This document shows, piece by piece, positions 50,359 through 60,743 of a DNA stretch of 64,000 nucleotides. How positions within the stretch are numbered: position 1 is the first letter of the stretch; each line of letters starts with the position of its first letter. Under the pieces are notes generated by a model. That model was not told the DNA's origin, ran no database searches, and worked only from the letters and a program-made list of their open reading frames with translations. The DNA lies in assembly GCF_001719125.1 (NCBI RefSeq), contig NZ_CP017006.1, positions 62,001-126,000 on the forward strand, given 5' to 3'. The DNA comes from Sulfolobus sp. A20 (GTDB lineage: Archaea; Thermoproteota; Thermoprotei_A; Sulfolobales; Sulfolobaceae). The translations under genes were made by a program, and so were the position numbers.

Positions 50359-52413
50359 ATGAGAATAGAGGCTTATGAGAAAAGTGGGATATTTAGGCTA
50401 ATGATAAATGATCCTATTCCTCCCATAGATTTTGGATTTAGGGGAAGTAAAATAGAGATTAAGGATTTCCCCTTAGAGATAAAGGAAGAAGGTAATCATC
50501 TACTTATAACCAAACCGTTAGGACTTAAAGAACATATACTAGGCTTAGGTGAGAAAGCGTTTGAACTAGATAGGAAAAGGAAGAGATATTTCATGTATAA
50601 TGTAGATGCAGGAGCTTATAAGAAATATGATGACCCATTATACGTTAATATTCCATTCTTCATCTCTGTTAATGATGGGATAGCTAAAGGATATTTCATA
50701 AATTACGCTGGTAGGCTAATAGTTGACGTTGGGTTTAAGGAATATAATAAAATAATAATAGAAGTTCCGGAAAGATCTGTGGAAATATTCGTATTTGAAG
50801 GACCTACGATAGAAAAAGTAATTGAAAAATATACTGACTTAACTGGGAAACCCTACTTATTGCCGTATTGGGCTTTAGGTTATATGATATCTAGGTATTC
50901 CTATTTTCCTCAAGATAGTGTGATAGAATTGGTTGATTTGATGCAAAAGGAGGGATTTAGAATAACTGGAGTATTTCTAGATATTCACTTCATGGACTCT
51001 TATAAGCTCTTCACGTGGCATAGGGAGAGGTTTCCCGACCCTAAGAAAATGATCGAGGAATTGAAGAAAAGAAACGTTAAACTGATCACTATAGTAGACC
51101 ATGGTATTAGAGTGGACCAGAATTATAACGTTTTCATATCTGGCATTGGTAATTATTGTGAGTTGGATAACGGCAGTATGTTCGTAGGCAAACTTTGGCC
51201 AGGGTATACTGTTTACCCAGACTTCTTTAGGGAGAAGACAAGGGAATGGTGGGCTAACCTAATCTCTGAGTGGTTATCTCAAGGAGTTGATGGGATTTGG
51301 CTAGATATGAATGAGCCTACAGATTTTACAAAAATTATGGAAATAAATAACGTTTTAAAGGATCTACCAATAAAGGTAAAGGATGACCGACTCTATTATA
51401 CTTTTCCAGATAATGTAGTTCATGATGGGAAGTTTTATCACTGGCAAGTTAGGAATGCATATCCTTACTATGAGGCTATGGCGACATTCGAGGGATTTAG
51501 GAAAGCAGGGAGGAGTGAAGTGTTTATCCTAAGTAGGGCTGGGTATGCTGGAATACAGAGATACGCTTCAATATGGACTGGTGATAACACTCCATCATGG
51601 GATGATTTAAGATTGCAACTAAAACTAGTTTTAGGCTTATCAATTAGTGGAGTACCTTATGTTGGAATTGACATTGGTGGATTTCAAGGTAGAGGATTTT
51701 ATGAAATAGAGAACTCTCCAGAACTACTCATGAGATATTATCAATTAGCATTATTCTTTCCATTTTACAGAAGTCATAAGGCAACAGATGGTATTGACTC
51801 CGAGCCTTTAAACCTTCCCTCATTTTATAAAGAGAAGGTAAAAGAGGCTATAAATATAAGATACAAGTTTTTACCATACTTATATTATTTAGTAAAAGAA
51901 TCTAATCTCTACGGTCATCCAATAGTTAGACCACTATTTTATGAATTCCAGGATGATGAAAGTTGCTATTATATTGATGACGAATATATGGTTGGCAAGT
52001 TCTTATTGTATGCTCCAATAGTCTACCCTAACCAAGAGAAGAGAAGAGTTTATCTTCCTAATGCCAAGTGGTTTGATTACTGGAGTAATGAGATATTGGA
52101 AGGAAAGAGTTGGGTATACTCTTCATATGACTTACCAATATATATCAAGGAGGGAAGTATAATACTCTTAGAAGATAATGAGCTATTAGTTTTCGGTAAT
52201 GGGGAGATTAGATATGACGATATTGTAATTAAGAGTGAAGAAAAACGAATTTCGTTCTCCAATAAGTTTTACGTAAAGAGGTTATACTGGATAGAAAGAG
52301 ACGATATTAAAAAGGTAATTGTTAATAAAGAGAAGGATAAGAGTTTTGAGAGGAAAAACAATCTCTTTATCATACACATAGGGGAGGAGGTAAAGGATAT
52401 ACATTTAATCTGA
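50359..52413 (+). CDS. malA: Alpha-glucosidase MalA, glycoside hydrolase family 31
   Basis: 684 residues, closely following Saccharolobus MalA (693 residues): [35 protein letters not shown] and, in the barrel, [11 protein letters not shown] with the catalytic nucleophile Asp, and [13 protein letters not shown] with the acid/base Asp. The enzyme releases glucose from maltose and malto-oligosaccharides, in the cytoplasm (no signal peptide). The promoter is leaderless. The convergent maltose-type ABC transporter at 52676-56628 supplies its substrate. Confidence 0.95.
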   Translation: MRIEAYEKSGIFRLMINDPIPPIDFGFRGSKIEIKDFPLEIKEEGNHLLITKPLGLKEHILGLGEKAFELDRKRKRYFMYNVDAGAYKKYDDPLYVNIPFFISVNDGIAKGYFINYAGRLIVDVGFKEYNKIIIEVPERSVEIFVFEGPTIEKVIEKYTDLTGKPYLLPYWALGYMISRYSYFPQDSVIELVDLMQKEGFRITGVFLDIHFMDSYKLFTWHRERFPDPKKMIEELKKRNVKLITIVDHGIRVDQNYNVFISGIGNYCELDNGSMFVGKLWPGYTVYPDFFREKTREWWANLISEWLSQGVDGIWLDMNEPTDFTKIMEINNVLKDLPIKVKDDRLYYTFPDNVVHDGKFYHWQVRNAYPYYEAMATFEGFRKAGRSEVFILSRAGYAGIQRYASIWTGDNTPSWDDLRLQLKLVLGLSISGVPYVGIDIGGFQGRGFYEIENSPELLMRYYQLALFFPFYRSHKATDGIDSEPLNLPSFYKEKVKEAINIRYKFLPYLYYLVKESNLYGHPIVRPLFYEFQDDESCYYIDDEYMVGKFLLYAPIVYPNQEKRRVYLPNAKWFDYWSNEILEGKSWVYSSYDLPIYIKEGSIILLEDNELLVFGNGEIRYDDIVIKSEEKRISFSNKFYVKRLYWIERDDIKKVIVNKEKDKSFERKNNLFIIHIGEEVKDIHLI

Positions 52414-52675
52414 CTTCCTTCTCGCTCTAAAAGTCGACCCTTATGGAATCTCATCGGTTTCCCTCATATATAATCACATCTCCCATGTGTCGAGAGGCTC
52501 GGGAAACCTATAGATTTTAGAAATCATCCACAAATGGTTAGGCTTTTCTCGTCTTGTAAAAGAATTTTTGTAGATTTTTTACTTTACATAAGATGTTGTA
52601 ATTTTAAAAGTTTCAATATGATGGCATATATATTCTAGAATTTAAATAAAGAATTAAATAGAAATAAAAAATAGT

Positions 52676-53650
52676 TTATTCCTTATCTATTAAAATACCA
52701 TCTTTATATTTCCTAAACTTCTCTATCTTAAAAGTTACCTCATCACCCACATCGAACATCTCTTTAGATTCTATTATCACCCTTTTATCATCTTTTAATT
52801 TACAAGATAGATATATTGAGTCTCCAACTACTTCTACAGACTCTACCGTACCCTTAAACTCTCCTCCTAATTTTACCCAGGCTGGTCTGAATCCTATTTC
52901 GATACCTTGCATTCCTAATATATCACCGGGTAGAAAGTTCATGGGGAAGTCTCCTATGAACTCTCCAACCCATTTAGTCTTAGGGTATTCGTAAAGATCT
53001 GTTGGTGTTCCCACTTGTTCGAATTTTCCGTTATGTAAAACTGCTATCCTATCAGCTAAGCTCATGGCTTCTTTTTGATCGTGAGTTACGTAGACGAAAG
53101 TCCCATTTAGTTCCTTTTGTATTCTTTTTAATTCTCCCCTAGCTATAAATCTAGTTCTAGCATCTAAATTTGATAAAGGCTCGTCTAACAAATAAAACGA
53201 AGGTTCTCTGACTATAGCCCTAGCTAATGCTACTCTCTGCTGTTGACCTCCACTTATTTTAGTAACGTTTTTGTTGAGAATTTCAGAAATCCCTAATAAC
53301 TTAGCAACTCTCTCTACTTTCTTCTGAATTTCCTCTTTTTTCATACCTCTCATCTTTAAGGGAAATGCAATATTATCATATACTGTCATATTAGGATATA
53401 ATGCATAGTTTTGGAAGACCATAGCTATATTTCTCTTCTCTGGAGGAAGATTTGTTATATCTTTGCCATCTACTACAATTCTTCCCTTATCTGCTCTTTC
53501 TATTCCAGCTAGTACTTTCAATAAGGTTGACTTTCCAGCTCCACTAGGGCCTAATATCACGAAAAACTCTCCACTTTCAATTTTTTCAGATATACCATTT
53601 AATACAATTAAGCTACCATACCTTTTAATAATATTATCTAATTCAATCAT
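52676..53650 (-). CDS. Sugar ABC transporter ATPase, MalK/UgpC type
   Basis: 324 residues: Walker A GPSGAGKST (about residues 34-42), Q-loop VFQNYALYPNMTV, signature KISGGQQQR, Walker B FYLLDEPLSNLD and the H-loop YVTHDQKEA, followed by a C-terminal regulatory domain of about 90 residues with an OB-like beta fold. That tail and the sequence type place it in the carbohydrate CUT1 family. Its start overlaps the permease stop by 4 bases. Confidence 0.92.
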   Translation of the reverse strand: MIELDNIIKRYGSLIVLNGISEKIESGEFFVILGPSGAGKSTLLKVLAGIERADKGRIVVDGKDITNLPPEKRNIAMVFQNYALYPNMTVYDNIAFPLKMRGMKKEEIQKKVERVAKLLGISEILNKNVTKISGGQQQRVALARAIVREPSFYLLDEPLSNLDARTRFIARGELKRIQKELNGTFVYVTHDQKEAMSLADRIAVLHNGKFEQVGTPTDLYEYPKTKWVGEFIGDFPMNFLPGDILGMQGIEIGFRPAWVKLGGEFKGTVESVEVVGDSIYLSCKLKDDKRVIIESKEMFDVGDEVTFKIEKFRKYKDGILIDKE

Positions 53651-54450
53651 GCTTTTATCCCTCCGGTTAAATATTCACCTTTCAAATATTTTTGAAGAAT
53701 AACGGTTAAAATTATGACAGGTATCGTGAAAACTAAGGAAAAAGCTACTGCAGCTAGTTCGTTCCCCCTAGTTATATTTATATAGATTTCTACAGGTAAG
53801 GTTGGATGAATGGGGGAGAGAATAACTGCATATGTGAACTCGTCCCAAGAGAACATCCATGAGATAAGGAACGCAGCTATAATTCCCGGCAATGCTGTAG
53901 GAACGAGAATGTTTGCTATGTAGGATAAAGCTGAAGCTCCATCTATCCTAGCTTGATATTCTATCTCCTTAGGTATGGCTGAGAAGGTACCTTGCATTAT
54001 GAAAGTTGCTAATGGTAATGTTATTAATTCTTGAACTAAGGCTAATCCTATTGGGGTATCGAATAAATGTAGTTTTATGAACTCTGCACTTATCGGTATT
54101 GCAACTACTATTCCCGGAACCATGTTCGTTATTAATAGTAAAACTAAAACGGGATAGGCTATCTTAGCTGGTAATCTACTTAATCCATAACCTGCGGGAA
54201 TTCCAACTAGTAATGCTATAATTCCCACTAACGTAGCTACTATAAGGCTTTTTATAAAAGGTTGAAGAAAATTATATTGCGTAAACGCGAATATTAGGTT
54301 ATTTAATGTAAATTGTTTAAAAATAGGTGGAGGATATAATGACTCTATCGTGTATTTTGCCGGGCTAAAAGCTACAAGCAATAATATGTATAGGGGAAAT
54401 AAGAAGTATATAGTAAATATTGCGAAACCTACGTAAACTATTTTACTCAT
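53647..54450 (-). CDS. Sugar ABC transporter permease, MalG type
   Basis: 267 residues, six helices, with the EAA loop EYQARIDGASALSYIANILVP before helix 5, as in MalG-type CUT1 permeases. It overlaps both neighbours by 4 bases. It forms the channel with the protein encoded immediately upstream. Confidence 0.9.
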   Translation of the reverse strand: MSKIVYVGFAIFTIYFLFPLYILLLVAFSPAKYTIESLYPPPIFKQFTLNNLIFAFTQYNFLQPFIKSLIVATLVGIIALLVGIPAGYGLSRLPAKIAYPVLVLLLITNMVPGIVVAIPISAEFIKLHLFDTPIGLALVQELITLPLATFIMQGTFSAIPKEIEYQARIDGASALSYIANILVPTALPGIIAAFLISWMFSWDEFTYAVILSPIHPTLPVEIYINITRGNELAAVAFSLVFTIPVIILTVILQKYLKGEYLTGGIKA

Positions 54451-55268
54451 CTTCTCCCACCTAATTTTATGTTTAAGACTATTAGGACAGAGATAAAGGC
54501 TAGGAGTATAACTGCAGCAGCGGATGAGAGATATATTGTAGTAGTGGAGTAAAGCTCGTACGCAAGAGTAGTCAAGATAAGTGGATGAAATCCTATTAAT
54601 ACTAAAGGTAATGCAAAAATATTAAATTCACTAACTCCTCTTATAATTAGAGCTATTGCGATATAGGATTTAAGGTTAGGCAACGTAACGTAGAAAAATC
54701 TTCTCACTGGTCCTGCCCCATCTAATGAGGCAGCGTAATATAAATCCTTAGGTATTGACATCATCCCAGCTAGGAGTATCAACGCCACTATAGGTGTGTT
54801 TTTCCAACTATCAGCAATCATTACCACTAGAAGTGAGATGTAACTATTAGCGTACCAATTTACGGGATGTATCTTTAACATCGTAAGGAAGGTATTAGCG
54901 TAACCCCCAGCCGTTTGAAATATGAACGAAAATGCTATAGCTGAAACTACTGTTGCTACTCCCATTGGGACAATACTTAATGTGGAGAAAAAACTCTTAC
55001 CTCTGAATTCCCTAGCTAAGATTGATGCTACACCCAAGCCTAACAATAACTGGATCAGAAGGGCTCCTATAGTTACTATTATTGTATCGATAATCGTACC
55101 GTATATATTGAAATAAAATAATTCTTTATAATTATTCAACGTAAATTGCCCATCTGATCCAATAAAGCTTAAAAATACTGCATCAAAAGCTGGATAAAAC
55201 GCGAAAACACCTATGTAAACAATTGCAGGAATAGTAAAAAATAGATACCTTAAGTCCTCTCTATTCAT
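54447..55268 (-). CDS. Sugar ABC transporter permease, MalF type
   Basis: 273 residues, six helices. The EAA loop is DLYYAASLDGAGPVRRFFYV, followed by LPNLKSYIAIALI. Members of the CUT1 family pair MalF- and MalG-type permeases as here. It begins 7 bases after the binding-protein gene. Confidence 0.9.
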   Translation of the reverse strand: MNREDLRYLFFTIPAIVYIGVFAFYPAFDAVFLSFIGSDGQFTLNNYKELFYFNIYGTIIDTIIVTIGALLIQLLLGLGVASILAREFRGKSFFSTLSIVPMGVATVVSAIAFSFIFQTAGGYANTFLTMLKIHPVNWYANSYISLLVVMIADSWKNTPIVALILLAGMMSIPKDLYYAASLDGAGPVRRFFYVTLPNLKSYIAIALIIRGVSEFNIFALPLVLIGFHPLILTTLAYELYSTTTIYLSSAAAVILLAFISVLIVLNIKLGGRR

Positions 55269-55275
55269 AATTTAT

Positions 55276-56628
55276 TCACCCGTATAATGGCTGGAATACC
55301 CCTTGTTCATACTCTTGAGCTACCGTTTGGTTATAGTTAGTTTCCAGATACTTATACATCTCAGCGTTAGCTTGGCTCAAAATAGCTGGAATTTGTGAAG
55401 TCGGTGCATGATTTACTACTATTTCATCAAATACTTGATCTGCTATTGTGTCCCAATAGCTTATCCATGGCACAGGTTCTCTGAAGAAAGCGTTCTGGAA
55501 AGCCTCTTCTTCTACTTTAAACAATGCTGATATGTTAGATGGTAGATTCTGATAAGCCTGTGAGTTAACCGCTGGCTCTCCCAATACCATTATAATTTCT
55601 CTCTGAACTTGTGTTGATAGTAAGTATCTAACGAATAACAATAGGTCATAAATGTGTGTCGCACCTTTCGGTATTGCTAAGACGTCTCCTCCTACTAGGT
55701 GGTCATTATTTACAGGACCAGCGGGACCAGGATAGAAACCAATATTTGATACATTTACTCCCTCAGATGCCATTACTGAATAAATATAAGGCCACTGATA
55801 ATCCAAAATGTAATATTGTCCATCAACTAAACCTTTGTAGCTTCCCCAATAACCATGGATGTACTCTGGATTAAAGTATTGAGATAATTCGTCTAAGAAG
55901 GTCATAGCTTGAATATCCCCACTATCATTGAATACAAATGGATTTCCTCCAGCTTGAACCATCCACTGATAAAGCTCAGTAGATGTACTTGCCCCACCAT
56001 GGCCTTGGAACATTACGGGTTTAGCACCCGTCTTCTCATATATGATCTTAGCGTCTTGCATTAACTGGCTCCAATTTTGAGGGACGGGCAAATTGAGCTC
56101 TTGGAAGACTGTTTTGTTATACCAGACTAATGGGATGTTTCCTCTGAATGGAATGAAATATATGCCGTGATATACGCTCTCCTCATATTTCATTAAATTG
56201 GTCATAGATGGAATCATACTAGGTATCTCTATCATTGACGAATATGGTGATAAATTCATCAAGTCACCGGCGTATAATAACTCTCCTATTACTAAGTTAT
56301 CCTCAGCTATCACTACCGGACCCACATCCCCAGCTTTCTCTAATGCTTCTATGCTATTTACTATGTCACCCGCACTTTCAGATACTAGATTCACCGTTAT
56401 ATTTGGATACATTTTTTCAAACTGAGGAATAATTAATCCATCAAAGACCTTAGCTTCTGACGGGGCTAGGTCGTCATAATATGTTATAGTTACGTGTTGA
56501 GAAGTGACGTGGTGTGACGTAGTTACGAAATAATATCCTGCACCAGCTGCAGCAGCAACTACTATTATTACTACGATAGCTATTACGAGAGTCCTACTTA
56601 ATGCTCTATATAGAATTTTTTTATACAT
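55276..56628 (-). CDS. Sugar-binding protein of the maltose-type ABC transporter
   Basis: 450 residues of the SBP family 1 (extracellular): after a basic N-terminus and a hydrophobic segment (VIAIVVIIVVAAAAGAG, about residues 15-34) comes a typical maltose/trehalose-type binding protein (TITYYDDLAPSEAKVFDGLI, VPQNWSQLMQDAKIIYEKTG). The short N-terminus with basic residues before a long hydrophobic stretch resembles the pilin-like class III signals used by Sulfolobus sugar-binding proteins for PibD cleavage. First gene of the operon. Maltose or malto-oligosaccharides are likely ligands because malA is next door. Confidence 0.88.
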   Translation of the reverse strand: MYKKILYRALSRTLVIAIVVIIVVAAAAGAGYYFVTTSHHVTSQHVTITYYDDLAPSEAKVFDGLIIPQFEKMYPNITVNLVSESAGDIVNSIEALEKAGDVGPVVIAEDNLVIGELLYAGDLMNLSPYSSMIEIPSMIPSMTNLMKYEESVYHGIYFIPFRGNIPLVWYNKTVFQELNLPVPQNWSQLMQDAKIIYEKTGAKPVMFQGHGGASTSTELYQWMVQAGGNPFVFNDSGDIQAMTFLDELSQYFNPEYIHGYWGSYKGLVDGQYYILDYQWPYIYSVMASEGVNVSNIGFYPGPAGPVNNDHLVGGDVLAIPKGATHIYDLLLFVRYLLSTQVQREIIMVLGEPAVNSQAYQNLPSNISALFKVEEEAFQNAFFREPVPWISYWDTIADQVFDEIVVNHAPTSQIPAILSQANAEMYKYLETNYNQTVAQEYEQGVFQPLYG

Positions 56629-56941
56629 TAGTAGACACCGTATTACATTCTACTTTAATTATATAAAAATTTATCCATAAGTCATAAGAAGTTTATGTAA
56701 TTATAAATTAATTTAATATTTACTATAATACTTATATAGTATATGTTCCTAACATTTAGTAATGTAGGATAAAATAACGACCGTTGATTAACCCTACTAG
56801 TAAAATTCAAAAATGGAAAAGTATTAGTTAATATAATTAATATAAATATTTTTTAAGATTAAAATAAATTATATAATGTGAATAAGTAATTAAGCCCAAA
56901 TAGTAGAATAATGAAGAATTGTTATAGCTTCTGCCCAGACA
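56629..56941. other. Intergenic region upstream of the sugar transporter operon
   Basis: 313 gene-free bases. The promoter of the leftward transporter operon lies near 56640-56690 (ATTATATAAAAATTTATCC on the plus strand). The rest is A/T-rich with no coding sign and no obvious operator. Confidence 0.45.
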
Positions 56942-57934
56942 CTAGTCCAAACTTTGGGTAATTACTCTATAAGCATTTTTCCACATTAACTGTTCCTCAT
57001 GACCTTCTATAGCCTTTACTAACTCCCTTACTTTAAGTATATTCTCAAAGCCTTTAGGAACTTGACTAATGCCTAAAAAATCAGTACCTAACGCAACGTA
57101 GTCCCAACCAAATGACTCTCCTATGTATTTTACGTTTTCTACGATAGAATTTATATTTGCCTCTCTTAAAGTGGAGACTATTGCGGTAATTCCTATGACT
57201 CCTCCAGTTTTCACTACAGCCTCTATCTCCTCGTCGTCTAAATTCCTCTTATGATCCTTTAATCTTTTAACATTTGCGTGAGAAACTATAACAGGCTTTT
57301 TAGTAATTGACGCAACGTCTAATACTGTCTTCTTACTGGCATGGGCCAAATCTATTATTATACCCAGAGAGTTTGCAAGCTTAACTAATTCCTCGCCTTC
57401 CGACGTTAAGCCATAATCCTTCTTAGACATACAAGATGAGGCAAACTTATTATCATAGTTCCACGTTAAGCCTAGGTTTAGAACGTGTAATTCTTTTAAA
57501 ATGTATAAGTCAGTATAATCTCTTAAAACGTCCGTACCCTCTAAGGATAGTAATAGTTTAACTCCATTATTACTAATGTCATCCATACTCTTAATTATTT
57601 TGGCAACCCCTTTTCTGTCTAAGTAATAATAAAACTTAATTTGGTCTATGAACAATTCGAACGAGAAATTAGTGGATCTCGTAAAATTGCCATAGAGTTT
57701 TGTTAACTCCTCACTCCTCTCATCTATTGTATCTACGTGCGGAAATATCGATGCGAAAACTAAAGCGTCTTTAAACTCATTGAGCATTTTAATGCTAGAT
57801 TGATAATCTCCATTAATCACATCAATTCCCTGTTGGTTGGAGTAAGCTAAATCCTCATGTAAATCTATTAACATTTTGTAAACGTTCATTTCCAAGTATT
57901 TAAGGACATCGCTCAAATTGTCTAATAAATCCAT
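56942..57934 (-). CDS. Membrane-dipeptidase-type (M19) metallopeptidase
   Basis: 330 residues of the renal dipeptidase family, which hydrolyses dipeptides with a two-zinc centre in an amidohydrolase barrel. Visible ligands: DLHED (DxHxD, about residue 23), LSLEGTD (bridging Glu), IDLAHAS (His) and VIVSHANVKRL (His), and the C-terminal ALGTDFLG with Asp. No signal peptide, so cytosolic. It might use peptides brought in by transporters such as that at 29049-33266; its immediate neighbours are unrelated. Confidence 0.88.
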   Translation of the reverse strand: MDLLDNLSDVLKYLEMNVYKMLIDLHEDLAYSNQQGIDVINGDYQSSIKMLNEFKDALVFASIFPHVDTIDERSEELTKLYGNFTRSTNFSFELFIDQIKFYYYLDRKGVAKIIKSMDDISNNGVKLLLSLEGTDVLRDYTDLYILKELHVLNLGLTWNYDNKFASSCMSKKDYGLTSEGEELVKLANSLGIIIDLAHASKKTVLDVASITKKPVIVSHANVKRLKDHKRNLDDEEIEAVVKTGGVIGITAIVSTLREANINSIVENVKYIGESFGWDYVALGTDFLGISQVPKGFENILKVRELVKAIEGHEEQLMWKNAYRVITQSLD

Positions 57935-58045
57935 GAGATAGTCAAGACCTAAAGTTTCTCATAGCATCCACATCTTAAAATTTTTGAGAGAACTAACTAC
58001 ATAAATCTAGAAATGTTTAAAACCTTGTAAACTATATATGCGTCG

Positions 58046-59203
58046 ATGTTAAACAAGCTAATCCCATATTGGGTCTTAGTATTCTCAATAGGCTTTGGCT
58101 GGTTCATATTATCTCCTATCATACCAGTATTGAGTAATTTGTTCAAAGTCTCAATTAGCTCAATACTGTTAATTATCTCGTCTTACGGATATTCAATGGC
58201 AATTTTGGGAATCCTAGCAGGCTACTTATCAGCCAGATTTACTGTAAAGACTTCTCTAATACTTTCTAGCATTATCTCATTGATTGGACTTATTGGCAGA
58301 GCACTATTATTGAATTTCACTACTTTTCTAACCTTTGGGATAATAGCGTCTCTTGCGTATCCATTAGCAGTTGCTCCAGTGGGGAGTATAGCTGAGGCAT
58401 TCTTTAAAAACAGATCACATACAATAGTGGGCATAAGTATTGGCTTACTTTTTTTGGGAATGGCTATGGGCTCTTTCATTGGACCTTTTATATATGATTA
58501 CTTAGGTTTATCTTTAACTCTATGGATCCCAACAGTATTGTCCCTTATAGCGTTTATATTAGTTTTACTAGGTACAAGGGATTACCCTAAGAACTTTAAG
58601 AGGTCTTTAAGGGGAAGTTTTAATCTAGGAATGATAAAGAACTGGTACGTAGGATTAGCAATAGCTTCAGTTTCAGTAATGTTCGGGAGTATAGCGTCAA
58701 CAGTATTAATCTTACATAAGGTAATTCCCTTGATTGCCATTAGTTTAGGAGGATTATTTGGAGGATTAACCTTCTTAGGATCAGCTTTAGGAGCGATTAT
58801 ATTGCCTTCCATATTCGAATCCTTTAACTTAAGGCTAGGGTTAATCATTGCAGCATTGCTTTCCTTCATATCTATAGTAATAATGTCGATGAGCTTAACC
58901 CTTAACTTATCATTTACTCTAATAGGCTTAGGTTACTTCCTATTTGGATTCTTTGGCAATGCCTATTGGTCAATGGCACTAACCTCTGTTACAAACTACG
59001 TTTCAGATCCTGCAGATGCAGGGTTAGCTACTTCGATGTATAGTGCAATTACTAACGTAGGAGTTGCAGTGATTCCCGTATTTATGAGTAGTTTATTTGA
59101 TAATCTATCAACGATGCTAGAGGGCGATGGTATAGTAATAATTATGGAACTAATAGCCTTTATACTGTCTTTCACTTTAAGGGTTAAGAAAGTAGAAACG
59201 TGA
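58046..59203 (+). CDS. MFS transporter
   Basis: 385 residues with about twelve helices. The loop between helices 2 and 3 (GYLSARFTVKTSLIL) has the G-x3-D/S-R-x-G-like pattern of the major facilitator superfamily, and the second half repeats the arrangement. No substrate is predicted. A likely leaderless start (ATATATGCGTCGATGTT region). It ends next to the small cysteine gene on the other strand, with no overlap. It may or may not be functionally related to the peptide operon downstream. Confidence 0.85.
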   Translation: MLNKLIPYWVLVFSIGFGWFILSPIIPVLSNLFKVSISSILLIISSYGYSMAILGILAGYLSARFTVKTSLILSSIISLIGLIGRALLLNFTTFLTFGIIASLAYPLAVAPVGSIAEAFFKNRSHTIVGISIGLLFLGMAMGSFIGPFIYDYLGLSLTLWIPTVLSLIAFILVLLGTRDYPKNFKRSLRGSFNLGMIKNWYVGLAIASVSVMFGSIASTVLILHKVIPLIAISLGGLFGGLTFLGSALGAIILPSIFESFNLRLGLIIAALLSFISIVIMSMSLTLNLSFTLIGLGYFLFGFFGNAYWSMALTSVTNYVSDPADAGLATSMYSAITNVGVAVIPVFMSSLFDNLSTMLEGDGIVIIMELIAFILSFTLRVKKVET

Positions 59204-59353
59204 TTAATCATCAACAGTATATTTTCTTTTCTTTGTGATAATAAGACGCTTTTTCCCCTCTTCAATATAATAATACAGAGGATTATCACAAATTTCCTGT
59301 CCTTTAATAATTACACAACCAATAGTACAAGCTATCTTTTTGTACTCTCGCAT
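59204..59353 (-). CDS. Leaderless 49-residue cysteine protein next to the RiPP-like operon
   Basis: A 49-codon frame from ATG 59353 to TAA 59206-59204, starting MREYKKIACTIGCVIIKGQE and ending KKRKYTVDD. A TATA element (TTTATATATAA, 59373-59383) sits 25 bases upstream, exactly right for a leaderless archaeal gene. Three cysteines (residues 9, 13 and 22) lie in ACTIGCVIIKGQEICDN. The motif KGxxICD also occurs in the candidate RiPP precursor at 59545-59652. It may be a second precursor, a small zinc-binding regulator or an immunity protein. Confidence 0.5.
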   Translation of the reverse strand: MREYKKIACTIGCVIIKGQEICDNPLYYYIEEGKKRLIITKKRKYTVDD

Positions 59354-59498
59354 ATTTTACTACATAAAAGATTATATATAAAAACTTTACTATAATTACT
59401 TATTAGTATATGTGTTGATTTTTAAAGCATTTTTTAAGTGTTAATTGTTAGTTCTTAAAGATTTTATACTTTACGACAAATTATTAATGAAAGGTATT

Positions 59499-59541
59499 AA
59501 GAGGAATATATATATAAATGAAATATAAATATTTGGGTGAG
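59499..59541 (+). promoter_or_regulatory. Promoter and ribosome-binding site of the RiPP-like operon
   Basis: GAGGAATATATATATAAATG (59501-59520) looks like a BRE plus TATA element, and GGGTGAG at 59535-59541 is a ribosome-binding site a few bases before the ATG at 59545. The spacing predicts a transcript that begins about 5-10 bases before the start codon. Confidence 0.5.
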
Positions 59542-59544
59542 AAA

Positions 59545-59652
59545 ATGTCCGAGCTTCAAGGAGCATTATTATCTCACATAGCATCAATATTTGCTGGTTT
59601 AACAAGTTGTGGTAAAGGGACAGTAATTTGCGATACAGGTACAGTGGGTTGA
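59545..59652 (+). CDS. Candidate RiPP precursor peptide (35 residues)
   Basis: A 35-codon gene preceded by GGGTGAG and followed 14 bases later by a SPASM radical-SAM gene. Residues 1-19 (MSELQGALLSHIASIFAGL) can form an amphipathic helix, as leader peptides do. Residues 20-35 are TSCGKGTVICDTGTVG, with Cys22 and Cys29 among Thr, Ser, Gly and Val. This size, position and composition are those of a precursor whose cysteines are linked to backbone or side-chain carbons by a radical-SAM enzyme (sactipeptide or ranthipeptide type). No GG cleavage site is seen. It is too small for default gene calling. The function of the product is unknown. Confidence 0.65.
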   Translation: MSELQGALLSHIASIFAGLTSCGKGTVICDTGTVG

Positions 59653-59666
59653 GGTGATTAATAAAA

Positions 59667-60743
59667 ATGGGAGAAAATGAAAGAGACCTTTTTTATATTT
59701 ATACTACATTAACGTGTAATCTATCTTGTACACACTGTTACGTTCCTTCCTCACCTAAATTGATTATTAAAAATGAACTCTCTTTAGATGAGTTTAAAAA
59801 GATCATAGATTACGCTGAAAAATTAAAGGTTAAAGAAATTAGACTAACAGGGGGAGAACCACTTTTAAGAAAGGATATTATAGAAATAATTAATTATACA
59901 ATTTCCAAGGACATTACGGTAAGTATAGAGACTAATGGTCTTTTAATAGATGATAATTTTCTGAAATCAATTTCTGACCTAAGCAAAGTACATATAAGTG
60001 TAAGTTTGGATGGCCCTAAGGAAGTTCATGAAAGTATTAGAGGAGCTAACACCTTTGAAAGAACAGTTAATTCCTTACACCTTTTAAAACAATATAATGT
60101 AAAAAGGACAATAATAACTACCCTTGTAATAACAGACTGGATATATAATGAAGAAAAAATAAATAGTTTTATTGACCTCCTTATTAACCTATCCCCTAAT
60201 GTATGGTACGTCCACGTATGGGTAAGCCCAGAGGGTAGGGCAAAACTACTTAAGCCTACTAAGGTTAAAGAGATTTACGATGCAATAAGACTATTCTATT
60301 CATTAAGAATAAAATTAGATGGAAAAATTCCCATAGTCTTAAACGTTCCCCCAGCAGTAATTCCAGAGGAATTTACCGAATTCATGCTAAAGGACACTCT
60401 ATTAAATTTGGGTTGCCATTGGTGGAGAATAGCTGGAATCAGTAGTAATGGTAATGTATCAATCTGTCATAGATTCACACTATTCCCAGAAATGAGAGCT
60501 GGAAATGTGAGGAGAGATGACTTAAACAAAATCTTCTCGCACGAGATACTCAACAGAAAGGAAATAAAGCTTAAGGGTATCTGTGGAAAATGCCTAATAA
60601 AAGACTATTGTAGAGGCTTTTGCAGAGCTGATGCATACGAGTTCTACAGGGACTTTAACGCACCACATCCATTATGTCAACTATTTTATGAAAACGGTCT
60701 CCTTAACAGAAACTTCATAGCAGGGGAGGAAGATGACGGATGA
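59667..60743 (+). CDS. SPASM radical-SAM peptide-modifying enzyme
   Basis: 358 residues. The radical-SAM cluster is C17-x3-C21-x2-C24 (TCNLSCTHCY), followed by the SAM-binding TGGEP at 61-65. The C-terminus has the whole seven-cysteine SPASM signature: C250, C267, C306-x2-C309-x5-C315-x3-C319 and C337, which binds two auxiliary [4Fe-4S] clusters. Enzymes with this build cross-link or oxidise ribosomal peptides (AlbA, PqqE, SCIFF maturase, anSME). No separate RRE domain is visible. The preceding 35-codon gene is its obvious candidate substrate; GAGGTGAT precedes the start. The stop overlaps the exporter start by 11 bases. An alternative is sulfatase or haem-related chemistry, but no such partner is near. 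Confidence 0.88.
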   Translation: MGENERDLFYIYTTLTCNLSCTHCYVPSSPKLIIKNELSLDEFKKIIDYAEKLKVKEIRLTGGEPLLRKDIIEIINYTISKDITVSIETNGLLIDDNFLKSISDLSKVHISVSLDGPKEVHESIRGANTFERTVNSLHLLKQYNVKRTIITTLVITDWIYNEEKINSFIDLLINLSPNVWYVHVWVSPEGRAKLLKPTKVKEIYDAIRLFYSLRIKLDGKIPIVLNVPPAVIPEEFTEFMLKDTLLNLGCHWWRIAGISSNGNVSICHRFTLFPEMRAGNVRRDDLNKIFSHEILNRKEIKLKGICGKCLIKDYCRGFCRADAYEFYRDFNAPHPLCQLFYENGLLNRNFIAGEEDDG

